A DNA stretch of 64,000 bases. It comes from Puccinellia tenuiflora (taxonomy: Eukaryota; Streptophyta; Magnoliopsida; Poales; Poaceae). Below, piece after piece: positions 43,196 to 52,601 of this stretch. The stretch spans positions 4,409,965-4,473,964 of the forward strand of contig QRDG01000473.1 of assembly GCA_012064385.1 (NCBI GenBank), written 5' to 3'. The position numbers and the translations under genes were made by a program. The notes under the pieces were generated by a model. That model did not search any database. It was not told the DNA's origin and saw only the letters and a list, made by a program, of their open reading frames with translations. Numbering within the stretch: position 1 is the first letter of the stretch; each line of letters begins with the position of its first letter.

Positions 43196-46100
43196 TCAAG
43201 CCATCGGACCTCCCGAGGTGCCCTCGTCGCCCGCGGCGGCGCGTTCCTCCTCTTCCACAGCGTCCTCCTCGCTGTCGTCTTCGTCTTCCTCAACTTCGAC
43301 CTGGTCGAATTTCTTGGCGTACTCCTCGGCGGCTTTCCGCATCCTGTCGCTCAGCGCGACGCGGCTGCTGAGATCGACGGGCGCCATCACGGCCTCGAGG
43401 TCGAGGGAAGAATGGAGCCTCCCGAGGTTGGCGAAGATGCGGCAGGTGGCGAGGACGAGGAGACCGCGGCTCTCCTCCATGACGCGGTCATTGAAGTCCT
43501 TCGCGGTCTCCTCGAGTTTCGCGAGGAATTGCCTGAAGAAGAACGTGTACGCGGCCTCGTCGTCGCTCCCCCCTGCGGCGAAGGAGGGGACCTCGGCCCC
43601 CAGGCGGTCCCCAACGGCGCGCACACGGAGCACCAGGTCTTTGAGCATGAGCTGGCGCTGACGCGACATGGTCCGGCCGTTCTCCGCGTTGCTCTGTGCC
43701 TCCTCCACGAGGTTGACGACCGGCCCCACCTACTGGTGGAGCTCGCTCAGGTCCTTCTCCAGGGCGGCGACTTTCCCTTCCGCGCGAGCCTGGGCCTCCC
43801 TGGCGCTCTGAAGGCGGGAGGCCATCTGCTTCTCCTCCTTCTCGAGCCCCTTGATGCGGTCCTGGAGCTCCTTGCGCTTCGCCTTGAAGCGCTCTTCCTA
43901 CTTCGTGGCCTTCTCGTCATAGTCCTTGGAGAGATCTCGGCGGATGAGCTTGACCCTGTCGTCGGCCTCTTCCTGGATTTTCTTCTGCTTTGCCGCGAAG
44001 TCGGCGTTGGCCGCCTTGAGGCGATCTGCGTAAGTGTCCTTGTCCTTGGCCACCTGCCTCTCGCGGGCCCGCAGCTGCTCCTCGCGGATGGCCTGGTCCT
44101 TCTCGAGTTGCTGGACCTGCTCCTCGCACCGGTGCAGTTCCGCCTCGCGGGGGGAGAGCTCTCCCTCGCGTCGCGTGAGCTCTGCCTCGCGCTGGGTCAG
44201 CTGCACCTCGCGAGCGTCCAGCCTCTCGTGGAGCTCCTTCAAGCTGCCCTCCATAGTTTTGGAGTGCGTGGTGAAGTTCTGCTCCAAGGCCGCAACCTCC
44301 TGTCGCTTGGAGGCAGTTTCCGCTGCTCCATGGTCTCCGCCGCCTCCCGCTTCACGCTGTCGCGGGTCTCTTCAGCGAAGCGCATGGCCTCTTGGCGTGC
44401 CGCCAGGGCCGCCGCGTCCTGCCGGCGGCAACTCTCCATGCTCTCGCGGAGGAGGGCCCAGCCCTCGTCGAGTCTCGCCCGCTCCTCCGCCCTGGCGAGC
44501 TCCTCTTCAGCGTACTGCGCCTCCAGCTCCTCGAGCGTCCACCGCGCCTGGCTGAAGACGGTGTTACGGCGAACCGCTTGGCGCCGCGGCTCTCGCAGCG
44601 CCAAGGTCCCCGCACCGCTGCGGGGTGCAGAGGTCTCAATTCTTAGCGGGGCGCCCGAGGCACCGGTGTCTCGGGCTCACGGCCACTTCTGGTGTGGCCT
44701 GGGGGCTCGTGTGGGCACCTCCTTCGCCGCCCGCGTTAGGAGCCCTCTGGGGGCTAGCCGTCCTCTCGCCCCCGGCTCCGGCGTCCGTGGGCTCCAGAGG
44801 CGCCTCCACCTCCTACTCCTCAGGGGCGCTTCCCGCCCCTTCCGTGGTGGCCGTTTCTGCCGCGGCATCGGGCACGTCAGCCTCTCTTGTGGGAGCCTCC
44901 TCCTCCGGAGGCGGCTCCATGATGATCTCTTCAACCTCCTCCTCCTCCTCCTCCGTCGCCTCCTGCTGTACGGGAGGAGTGGCGGCCCGAGCTGGCGACG
45001 ACGCCACCTCTTCAACCACCTCCTCCGCGCGGTGCTCACCCGCGGGAGGAGTAACACCACCTGCTGCGGTGGCGCCAACGGTCTCCCCAAGCTTGCGGAG
45101 CCGCCGCCTCTTCGGCGCCGCAGGGTTCCTGAAAAGAAAGACAAACAGAAGATCCGACAAGAGGGTTTTCGAACGGAAAATGCTAAATGAAACGAGGAAG
45201 GACCAAAGCTTACTCGTTGGCCATCCTCCACACCCTCTTCTTTGCCTTTGGTGGCTGGGGGCTGCTCGTTCTGGCCTCCTCTCGAGCCGCTCCTGCCTCC
45301 TCGCGAGGAGCGCCCCTCGCTGCTGCGGCATTCCTGTCGTGGATGGCCTTGGAGCGGGGCTCGCAGCGTACTCCCGTGCCGCCGCTTCTCTCCTCCTCCG
45401 TGGTGTGTCGGGAGGGATCCACGCGGAAGGCATCCTCGTCGTCGCTGGAGGAGATCACCTGGAGGTCCTCTTCAGGCGGTATGCTCCTTGGGGAGCTGGC
45501 GGAGCCTCTCGAGGGGTTAGCGCCTCTCGAGGCCTCGTCCTCGCCAGAGGGGTGAGCGCCTCTTGAAGCCTCGTCCTCGCCAGAGTCTTCAACCTCGTCC
45601 GGCTCCGGTGACTCGTCCATATGCTCCAGCTCCGCCGCCCACGGGTTGGTGCGGGGCCCGCGGTGTCCTGCGGGCACGATCCCCCATTCGTCGAATATAG
45701 GCAGGCACCTGCGGTGCTCGTGCACGCTCTCTTCAACAAAGCGGAAGAGCGTCCAGGCCTCGTCGCAGGTGGGGGATGGGATGTCCGTCGTGGAGAAGAG
45801 GATCCCCATGACCTGGTATAGCACCTCCGGTGAGAAGCTGTCCGAGCACAGGCGCATCCTGTCCTCCCTGCCTATGTACTGCCACACCGGCTCTGAATGC
45901 CACTGGAGGGGGGCGATTCGGCGCCTCGTGAAGTCCTTTGCCACCACCTGGCCGGTGAGTCCGGCCTCACGAAGCCTCCGTATGCACTCATACACTGCAT
46001 CAAGCTTCGGGCCCTCGAAGCCTGCACTCGCCCAGCGCGCCCACTTCCTCGGGGGCGCCACGGGCACCTCCAGGAGAGGGTTGCTCCCCTTGGTGTCGAC

Positions 46101-46679
46101 GAAGAACCACCGCTTGCGGAAGTCCTCCACCTTCTTCGTCACCTTGGTGATGGCATTCTCACCGCACCATGCGATGGGAATGTAGTTCCTGCTCCTGGCG
46201 TCAGCAATGCGGAAGGAGACGCATCCGATCCGCTCGTTCTGCGCGCTGGACCGGAGGGAGTAGAAGCTGCGGAAGAGCGCCACCGAGGGACGGATGCCAA
46301 TGCAGGCCTCGCAGAGGTAGGCGAAGATGGAGAGTATGAGGATGGAGTTGGGATGAAGATGGAGGAGTTGGATCTGGTACACCTCCAAAATCCCCAGGAG
46401 GAAGTCGGAGAAAGGAGGAACAAGACCGGCGTAGAGAGTTTGGAGGAAGATGGGGTAGTACCCCTCGGGAAGCCTGCTGCCAGCCGGTCTCATGCCGGTG
46501 GCCCCATGCTCGTTGGTGCTCGCGGCCGCCAGGTGGTGCACCTTTTCAATCGCCGCCGAGTGGATGCGGGACTTTGGCAGCGCCCCCTCGAGTCCAGCGC
46601 TCCCCGACGCCGCCGCGGGCCTGCCATCCTGCGCTGCAGCCTTTCCCTTCGCCGGATCGGTCGTTTTCTTGGGCGCCAT
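43196..46679 (-). pseudogene. Y1 antisense gene, PF04195-like with coiled coil
   Basis: Opposite to the element. ATG at 46679 (MAPKKTTDPAKG). Exon 1 (46679-45214): conserved core LPEGYYPIFLQTLYAGLVPP, LLGILEVYQIQLLHLHPNSI, CGENAITKVT, RKWARWASAGFEGPK; then an acidic Ser-rich tail ending MANE. A GT-AG intron fits at 45213-45129 and joins in frame to NPAAPKRRRLRKLGE, a basic, NLS-like stretch, then a Glu-rich run to a stop at about 44813. Further left are Glu/Arg-rich coiled-coil frames (44604-44239; 44287-43898, AREVQLTQREAELTRREGEL) and a C-terminal frame (43729-43196) ending GTSGGPMA. The N-terminal core resembles PF04195. Role unknown. The shadow frame 43094-45190 on plus is not a gene. Confidence 0.65.
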
Positions 46680-46796
46680 GGTCGCAGGAGAAGGAAACTT
46701 TGAAGGTGGAGTGCTCTGGGAAGAAGAAGAAGATGTTTGGGGAAGTGTGCGGTGGAGTAATGGACGAAGTGATGGGCGCAGTATGCGCGCGCAGGC

Positions 46797-46805
46797 TTTA
46801 TTGGC
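46797..46805 (-). promoter_or_regulatory. Possible TATA-like element of the Y1 antisense gene
   Basis: Minus-strand CCAATAAAGCC lies about 120 bp upstream of the ATG at 46679, a position like that of the TATA box of the X antisense gene. Weak by sequence. Confidence 0.3.
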
Positions 46806-46969
46806 CAAAAATCAGGGACGTGGCGGGCCCCACCGGGTCACCCGTTGAAGCCGAGGAGATCATGGCCTCAGGCGCAACCGCTGCGCCCCACGTGTCACGG
46901 CCCAGGCAGGCATCGTTGGGCCCCCGACGCTTCACCTCCATCCGTGGGCTTCGGCGTGCCCATCGCGGG

Positions 46970-46981
46970 CCCAGGGGCTAC
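46970..46981 (+). other. Polypurine tract of Y1
   Basis: CCAGGGGCTAC directly before the 3' LTR start; W has a similar GGGGGCTAC on its own strand (49773-49789). Confidence 0.55.
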
Positions 46982-48019
46982 TGTCGGCACAGTGGAAACC
47001 AGGGTACCACGGGCCGGCCTGCCAGGGCCCATAGCATTCTTCAGACGATTTCGCTAAGGACCAGGCGCTCCAAGCCTGGCGAGCCTCGCGAGGGACCTCT
47101 CCTCCTCGCTGAGGGTTTCCCCTCAGAGAGGAACCACCTCTCCTCGAGAGGGCATCTCGGATGCTACCTACAAATTCTGCTAAGGACCAAGCCAAAAGGC
47201 TCGGCCAGGCCTCCTGCCTCGCGGGGTCCCTTCCTCACGAAGCTAGCTCTGCCTCCGCGGCAGGGCGCACATGGGCTCTGCACCCTCCGCAGAGTCACGA
47301 GCGCGCCAGCACGCGGTGACGACCGCGCCAGCGCGTGGTTACGGCAGCGCCGCAGTTGTCGTTCTTATCTATAAAGCAGTCAACAATGCTGCACCAAGCA
47401 AAGGAGCTCCAAGAATTGCCACTTTGGTGATAAGGGGACCGTCTGCACCTACCCTAAGGGCGACGTCACCGTGGGACACATCCCACCTCAGCGGCGCCAG
47501 CCCCCCGTCCTGGTTGGACGGTGGCTTTTCCAGCTTTGGTTACATCGCTCCCTGCCATGGACCGCGTCCATGGACTCCACCTTTATCGTGCACCTGTCCT
47601 CCTCCTTCGTCGCCATGTGGTAACCCTTCCCGCCAAGATATTTGGGGGAAGAGGCCCGAGACACCTATAAAAGGAGGGGGAGCACGTCCGGGCAAAGGGT
47701 CCGGAATCTGGTTCTTCTTCGGTTGGAAGTTCTGAGTTCTAGGGTTAGCCATTGTTAGCCACCTTGACCTCGCCAAGCTCCCTTTATACTGAAACCTCTC
47801 CAAGCAAGTGCAATACATCCAAAGCATGACGTAGGGGTTTTACCTCTCCAAGAGGGCCCTGAACCTGGGTAATACCGTGCGTTCATCTCTACAGTGCCGT
47901 CCCACAGCGAGCTCGACGAGCATCGTCACCGAGGAACGTTGAGGGTTGTTTGATTCCGTGTTCAGCCCCTTACTCGATCCTTGTGAGACACACCCAGTTC
48001 CTGGGATAGTTCTCCGACA
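46982..48019 (+). repeat. 3' LTR of Y1 (1038 bp)
   Basis: TGTCGGCACAGTGG to TTCTCCGACA, followed by TSD CAAGC and Z integrase sequence. TATA box at 47666-47673. Confidence 0.92.
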
Positions 48020-48024
48020 CAAGC
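48020..48024. repeat. Target-site duplication of Y1, right (CAAGC)
   Basis: Partner of 35304-35308; also the first bases of the resumed Z integrase. Confidence 0.92.
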
Positions 48025-48808
48025 AGATCCACCAACCAGCACAGGAGCTCCATACCATCACGCTCACATGGCCCTTTGCGGTCTGGGGGCTGGACATCTT
48101 TGGGCCTTTCCCACGAGCGCTCGGGGGCTATCCTTCCTCTTCATCGCTGTCGATAAATTCACCAAGTGGCCTGAGGTGGAGCTGGTTCGAGGAAGCCCAA
48201 AGAGAGCTGCCGTAAAGTTCATCAAGAGCTTGGTATGCCGATTTGGCATGCCAAACTGCATCATCACCGACAACGGCACGCAGTTCACCGGCGGCGTCTT
48301 CAAGTCCTACTGTGCCAGCCATGGCACCGAGATATTCTATGCCTCTGTCGCTCACCCGCGAAGCAACGGCCAGGCCGAATGCGCAAACACCGAGGTGCTC
48401 AAGGGCCTCAAGACAAAGACCTTCAACAAGCTCAAGGCCAGCGGTGCAGGGTGGATCGACGAGCTCCAGCCCGTGCCGTGGTCGATAAGCACAACGGCGA
48501 CCAAGCCAATAGGCCAGACGCCCTTCTTCCTCGTCTACGGAGCAGAAGCGGTCCTCCCACCGAGCTCAAGAATGGATCTCCGCGAGTCCGCAGCTTCGAC
48601 GAAGCGCTCCAGGACGAGCTATGAGCCAAAGACCTGGCTCATCTTGAGGGAGCTAGGTGCCAGGGTGTCATTCGCGTAGCCAGGTACCAGCAAGGGATGG
48701 GAACCTCATCCTCAGGAGGATCCTCTCCCGAGAATGCCTCCACAAACTCTCACCCATGTGGGAAGGACCATACAGGGTCACACGCGTGACCCGGCCGGGC
48801 GCAGTACG

Positions 48809-48813
48809 GCTGG
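48809..48813. repeat. Target-site duplication of W, left (GCTGG)
   Basis: Perfect match to 56396-56400. Confidence 0.9.
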
Positions 48814-49772
48814 TGTCGTGTCTTGGATCACGGGCACGGGAGTAAAGGATACCCCCTTTTTAGGTTCGGTATGGGGCGCAGAGGAGGCCGAAGAACTTCT
48901 TCCACCGGGGGCTTCGCTCGGCGCTCTAGATCTACGTACTAGCAAGCATCACATAGACACAAGGAGTTTACCCAGGTTCGGGCCGCCCGGAGGCTAACAA
49001 TCCTACTCCTGCATGTCTGGATTGAGAGGTGTATCATGGTGTACCTTGACAAGGGTAGTTGCGGGTGAGAACCCGGGAGGTGTTGGCTAGAGGTTGAAGA
49101 CGAGCAGATCTTGACCCTGAGGGGATCACCTCTCGCCTAAGCTACTCTGGGACTTGTGCGCTACCTAGCCTAGCCTCCTTCTCTTCTGGACTTGTTTTTC
49201 CCCTTGGGTGCCTCGGTCCTCGTTTTATAGGCCAAGGGGATACCACAGGTGCTCCCTTGGGGCCGGAGGGGTTTTGGCGGGAAAACCCCTCCGGGTTCTC
49301 TTTAGGAGGCGACGTGGCCTCCTCTCGTCCAAGTATTCTTCTCCGAGGGGCCATGTGAGGCCGCCCACCTTTTCCTGAGAGGGCGGACAGGGGCTGATAG
49401 GTTTTCTGCCTCTGCCCCCCTTTGGCGCCTCCATCTTCTTGGCGCCCAAGTCTTCTAGGAGCTTCCAGCCAGAGCTAGCAAGCTTATCCTCTTTGTGCAC
49501 TGGAGGTTGGTTCCCGGGAATGAGCCTGGCCTCCTGCCGGGCGTCAGGTCCCCGGGACCTCCGTGCCTGCTTCCGGGTCGAGGGGGGCCCCGGAGGGTCC
49601 CCGAGTCCTTGGCCTTGGTTGTCGGTGTCGCACGCATCGGGACGCCGTGGGGCAGATGGGGGGCCCATCTCCCAGTCTTGAGCCTTGGCCTTGAGTGTCT
49701 CCTTGGTGGGCCCATGCGCGATGGACCCACTTTGACCGCATCAGAGGAACCCCATGTTCCACTATTGCGACA
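48814..49772 (-). repeat. 3' LTR of W (959 bp)
   Basis: Plus-strand ends TGTCGTGTCTTGG and ATTGCGACA. TATA motif at 49223-49229 (minus TATAAAA). Confidence 0.9.
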
Positions 49773-49789
49773 GTAGCCCCCGGGCATAG
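49773..49789 (-). other. Polypurine tract of W
   Basis: Minus-strand ACTATGCCCGGGGGCTA runs into the 3' LTR. It ends like that of Y1. Confidence 0.5.
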
Positions 49790-50017
49790 TCCCGGCGGCC
49801 ACGCCCTTCTGCCGCTGGGGCTATGACCAAAAAGAGTCAAAGTTGGTCCCCGGCATCAGGTCTTGAACGTCTTGTCCCGTCCGTCAGAGCTGCATGCTAT
49901 GGAGGCGTGCGTCCCACGGGTCCTGGAGTTATCTATCCGGCGGAGTAATTGCGCCAGCCTCCTCGATTCTCGGTAATGGAGAAAGCGAGGCGACGGCCGC
50001 TGATGCCGTACCCAAGC

Positions 50018-50028
50018 CTTCTTAAAGG
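50018..50028 (+). promoter_or_regulatory. Weak TATA-like site upstream of the B3-like ORF
   Basis: CTTCTTAAAGGC lies about 80 bp before the ATG at 50105. Position is right, sequence poor. Confidence 0.25.
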
Positions 50029-50104
50029 CAGGGATGCCCCTCAGGATCTTCATTCGTCTTCGTTCCTTCCTCAACCCCAACTTTCCTCAGAGGTGAGCGC
50101 GTTG

Positions 50105-50736
50105 ATGGTGGGGGCTAAGAGAGGAGCTAGTCGCTTGCGCTCGTCCTCGGTGGGGGCAGAAGTGGCGTCCGGTAGTCACGGAAGAGCTGCCCCCCCAGGC
50201 CGAGCGAGGCGCGGTCGCGGCCGCGGTCGTGGAAGCCGAGGTTGGGGAGGACGCGGAGCGGGAGATTCGCCGAGCCCTTCCTCACGGAGGACGACCCACA
50301 CTGGCTTCCCTCCGTTTGAGTTCGTCGTGGATCTGGACAGAAGAATGCATGGTCGGCTTCATCTTCCGGACTCCTTCGTGGCGGCGGTGGACGCGGACGA
50401 CAGCCGGCCCACCGGCTTCTGGTTGTAGGTTAGGGCTGTCCCAACGGCCCCTCCTGGGTCGAAGTGGAGAACACCGTCGCTGGCTCCATGCTCCTGGGGA
50501 AGGAATGGAAAGCGTTCGCGCGCTCCCGTCGCCTTACCCGGGGGCAGTACCTGTCATTCGAGTACGACGGGGATGAGACGCTCTCCGTGAAGATCTTCCG
50601 TGGTGATGGAGGACGCGAGGACTGCTGCATGGAGAGCGACAGCAGCAGTCGCAGCAGCAGCTACGGCGAGGAGGACGATGATGATGATGAAGAGGACTCC
50701 CTCAGCATCAAGGCCGAGAGGAGCCCGCTTCCCTGA
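50105..50736 (+). pseudogene. W antisense ORF with B3-like DNA-binding domain
   Basis: Plus strand, opposite to W. ATG at 50105 (MVGAKRGASRLRSSS) follows an open upstream stretch. Order: Ser-rich start, Arg/Gly-rich basic stretch (RARRGRGRGRGSRGWGGRG), then FEFVVDLDRRMHGRLHLPDS and a stop at 50426-50428 (FWL-stop). One frame over (from about 50434) it goes on with GCPNGPSWVEVENTVAG, LLGKEWKAFARSRRL and TRGQYLSFEYDGDETLSVKI, then an acidic Ser/Asp tail ending at 50736. The pattern (F..V.L, RL.LP..F, W..F.....L..G..L.F.YDG...F.V.IF) matches the plant B3 fold. One frameshift with a stop breaks it. No zinc finger or transposase domain is seen. B3 assignment is by eye. Confidence 0.6.
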
Positions 50737-51047
50737 AGATGTGGGAGCGGCACCGCGGCAGCACCCCCCGAAGATGTCCTTGACCTCCTTCTTAGCGGCC
50801 TCGTCGACGTACTTCTGGAAGTAGCGCCTTCCGTGGTGCGGGAATGCTCCTTGCTCGTGTAGGAGCCAACCTTTCTTTGTAAAAAGTAGGCCCCATTGTA
50901 GACTTTTGGATGACGAAAAACTTGTACTCCTGATGTCGCTTGGCCTTCGAGCTGAATAGATGCGATCAAGAACGGTTTTCTATAAAACTTGCTCCTGAAT
51001 GCAGCACCAACTGAACCGTCAGGGGGGCCAGTGGGGAACAGAGGGCC

Positions 51048-51055
51048 TATAAAAG
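51048..51055 (+). promoter_or_regulatory. TATA box of the second W antisense gene
   Basis: GGCCTATAAAAGTCTCTC, a strong plant TATA box, 95 bp before the ATG at 51143, with a pyrimidine-rich stretch just downstream. Confidence 0.6.
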
Positions 51056-51142
51056 TCTCTCTAGCCCCCAGTTCCATGGCCACCCTTAGTCTTGCTTCTT
51101 CTTGCTTCTCGCCCTCCCCGCCCCTTCTCAAACCATGAGGCC

Positions 51143-51620
51143 ATGTCGGGGGAGGTAGGGATGTCCTTCTCAGGGACATCGACGACGGCGTCCGTGCTCC
51201 GGGGCGCGGCGGAGTCTCCCAGGGAAGCTGGGGCCCGTGCCGCTGGAGAAAAGGATGAGGTGACGTCGCGCCTGGCCCTCGCCATGGGCGTTTCTCGCTT
51301 GGCGACGATTTCTGGTCCCGCAGCCCAGGAGGAGGCTCGGGTGCGGGCGCTCCGCAAGGCTCAGCTTCTGGCGGCCTTGAAGGGGAAGACCGTGGGGATC
51401 CCGGAGGTATCCCAGCTCTGGGAGGAGTTCGACACCATCGAACAGGTCAGTGTCGTGCTTCTCTTGGCCCCTCGCTCCTCTTGGGCCTGGTCGAGATCCT
51501 GACCGAACTTGTCCCCTGTCGCAGGCGGACGACAATGCCATGAGCGAGGTGGCGGCCGAGTTGGTCTCCCTGCTCCACTACTTGGCGCCCGGACGCATCA
51601 GACAGCCAGGAGATGCATGA
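51143..51620 (+). CDS. Second W antisense gene, two exons, function unknown
   Basis: Exon 1 51143-51445 (MSGEVGMSFSGTSTTASVLR to FDTIEQ), GT-AG intron 51446-51524 (79 bp, CAG/GTCAGT donor, CTGTCGCAG acceptor), exon 2 51525-51620 (ADDNAMSEVAAELVSLLHYL to PGDA, TGA). The splice keeps frame and gives about 132 residues, Ala/Glu-rich and probably helical. I recognise no domain. Its own TATA box lies upstream and no stop interrupts it, unlike all other coding units here. A longer frame opens at 51092. Unspliced, it would stop at 51500-51502. Confidence 0.5.
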
Positions 51621-52601
51621 AAAAATCCTTCTGGGTTCTCCCTCTCCTCCCAGGCATCCCCGGGAATTGAGAGGTCCCCCGTCGGGCATGAACAAGGCAA
51701 GGGCGCGCAGCGAGGAGCGCTAACTCCAAGATGGCCTTAGTAGCACAGGGTCTAGTAGTTGCACAACCGAATGTAAATTCAAGAATGTAGAATGTAAATT
51801 CGGATGTATGCAACCCTTAACTCAACTCCCGGGGTCATTTCCCAAATCTTCCTTTGCACTAACGCGCCGTCTAGTTTTCCGAGGAGGCCGCTTAGGTGCT
51901 AAGGCACTCTACCTCTGCACGATAGATGTCCCCCCTAAGTCGGACTATACTCGGCCAGAGGGAAATGGACCGTTCACCGGGGTGGTCGCCTACCCCCGCA
52001 AAGGCTCTCATTAACCGTCAAGCATGCGCAGGTCGATGGTATATTGACTCCAAGCGAGATGTCATGCCTAAATGTAGGATGCTGATGCAAAAACTTAGCT
52101 GTTTTCTTGTCGCGCCTTCATCCCATCCAGTCTTTCCCGGGTGTCGAACTCCTTTGGTGTCCCACCGCCCAATCCTGCCCCGGCAAGGAGCTACACACAG
52201 CAAACTTTCAGTAGGAAAAGAAAGGACCCTCTTTCCTATCATGCTAGCGTGTTATCCGAAGCAAACCGTAAGCACAGTTGGTAGTACATTTCTGTGGTGA
52301 GGTGTGTTTCACCACAACACTGCCTGATTCCCCTCTCTGCGGCAACATGGCATGACAGGGCGGCGGTGCCTAGCCCACCGAGGTCACTCACGGCGCTTCT
52401 ACCCGTCTGCCACCGGCACATACCAGCCCCCTGCTTATGGGTTGCTAAGGATAAAACATTTCCATGGAAAGATTGAGGCTCACGGAAATTGAAATAACTT
52501 ATCTTTTATTCTCCTGGCGACGATTCTCACACCCTATTACAGAACACTAGCCCCCTGGGCGTGCTTTAACGGATCCGACGTTTGCGATTCATGTTTGTAA
52601 T
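51621..52601 (-). other. Non-coding part of W between antisense genes and pol end
   Basis: About 1 kb with no credible ORF. A short perfect stem (TGTGGTGA / TCACCACA, loop of 8) lies around 52302-52325. Frames at 51598-51813 and 52582-52962 are shadows or chance. Confidence 0.55.

Larger units (their letters stand above)
35309..48019 (+). mobile_element. Full-length Tat-type Gypsy element Y1 (12.7 kb)
   Basis: Two LTRs (35309-36316 and 46982-48019), TSD CAAGC, primer site, gag, protease, RT, two RNase H domains, integrase, then a minus-strand gene and a purine-rich tract before the 3' LTR. LTRs differ at 16 of 353 compared positions, 12 of them transitions. Coding defects include three frameshifts in gag-protease, stops at 38607 and 41469, and an RT deletion near 39013. 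It is the only element here present from end to end in one orientation. Confidence 0.92.
48020..48813 (+). pseudogene. Z integrase core, between Y1 and W
   Basis: Continues from 35308: KQIHQPAQELHTITLTWPFA, GLDIFGPFPRALGG (first Asp), frameshift near 48130, then FIAVDKFTKWPEVELV, IITDNGTQF (second Asp) and SNGQAECANTEV (Glu). The triad is present. A further frameshift near 48555 scrambles PPSSRMDLRE; the end is NLILRRILSRECLHKLSPMW and PYRVTRV up to AVRL, where W inserted. The last 20 or so codons are at 56396-56468. Confidence 0.85.

Noticed and set aside
43094..45190. Plus-strand frame of 698 codons in Y1
   Set aside because: Shadow of the minus-strand coiled-coil gene. The Glu/Arg codons of that gene read as Leu/Ala/Ser repeats here.
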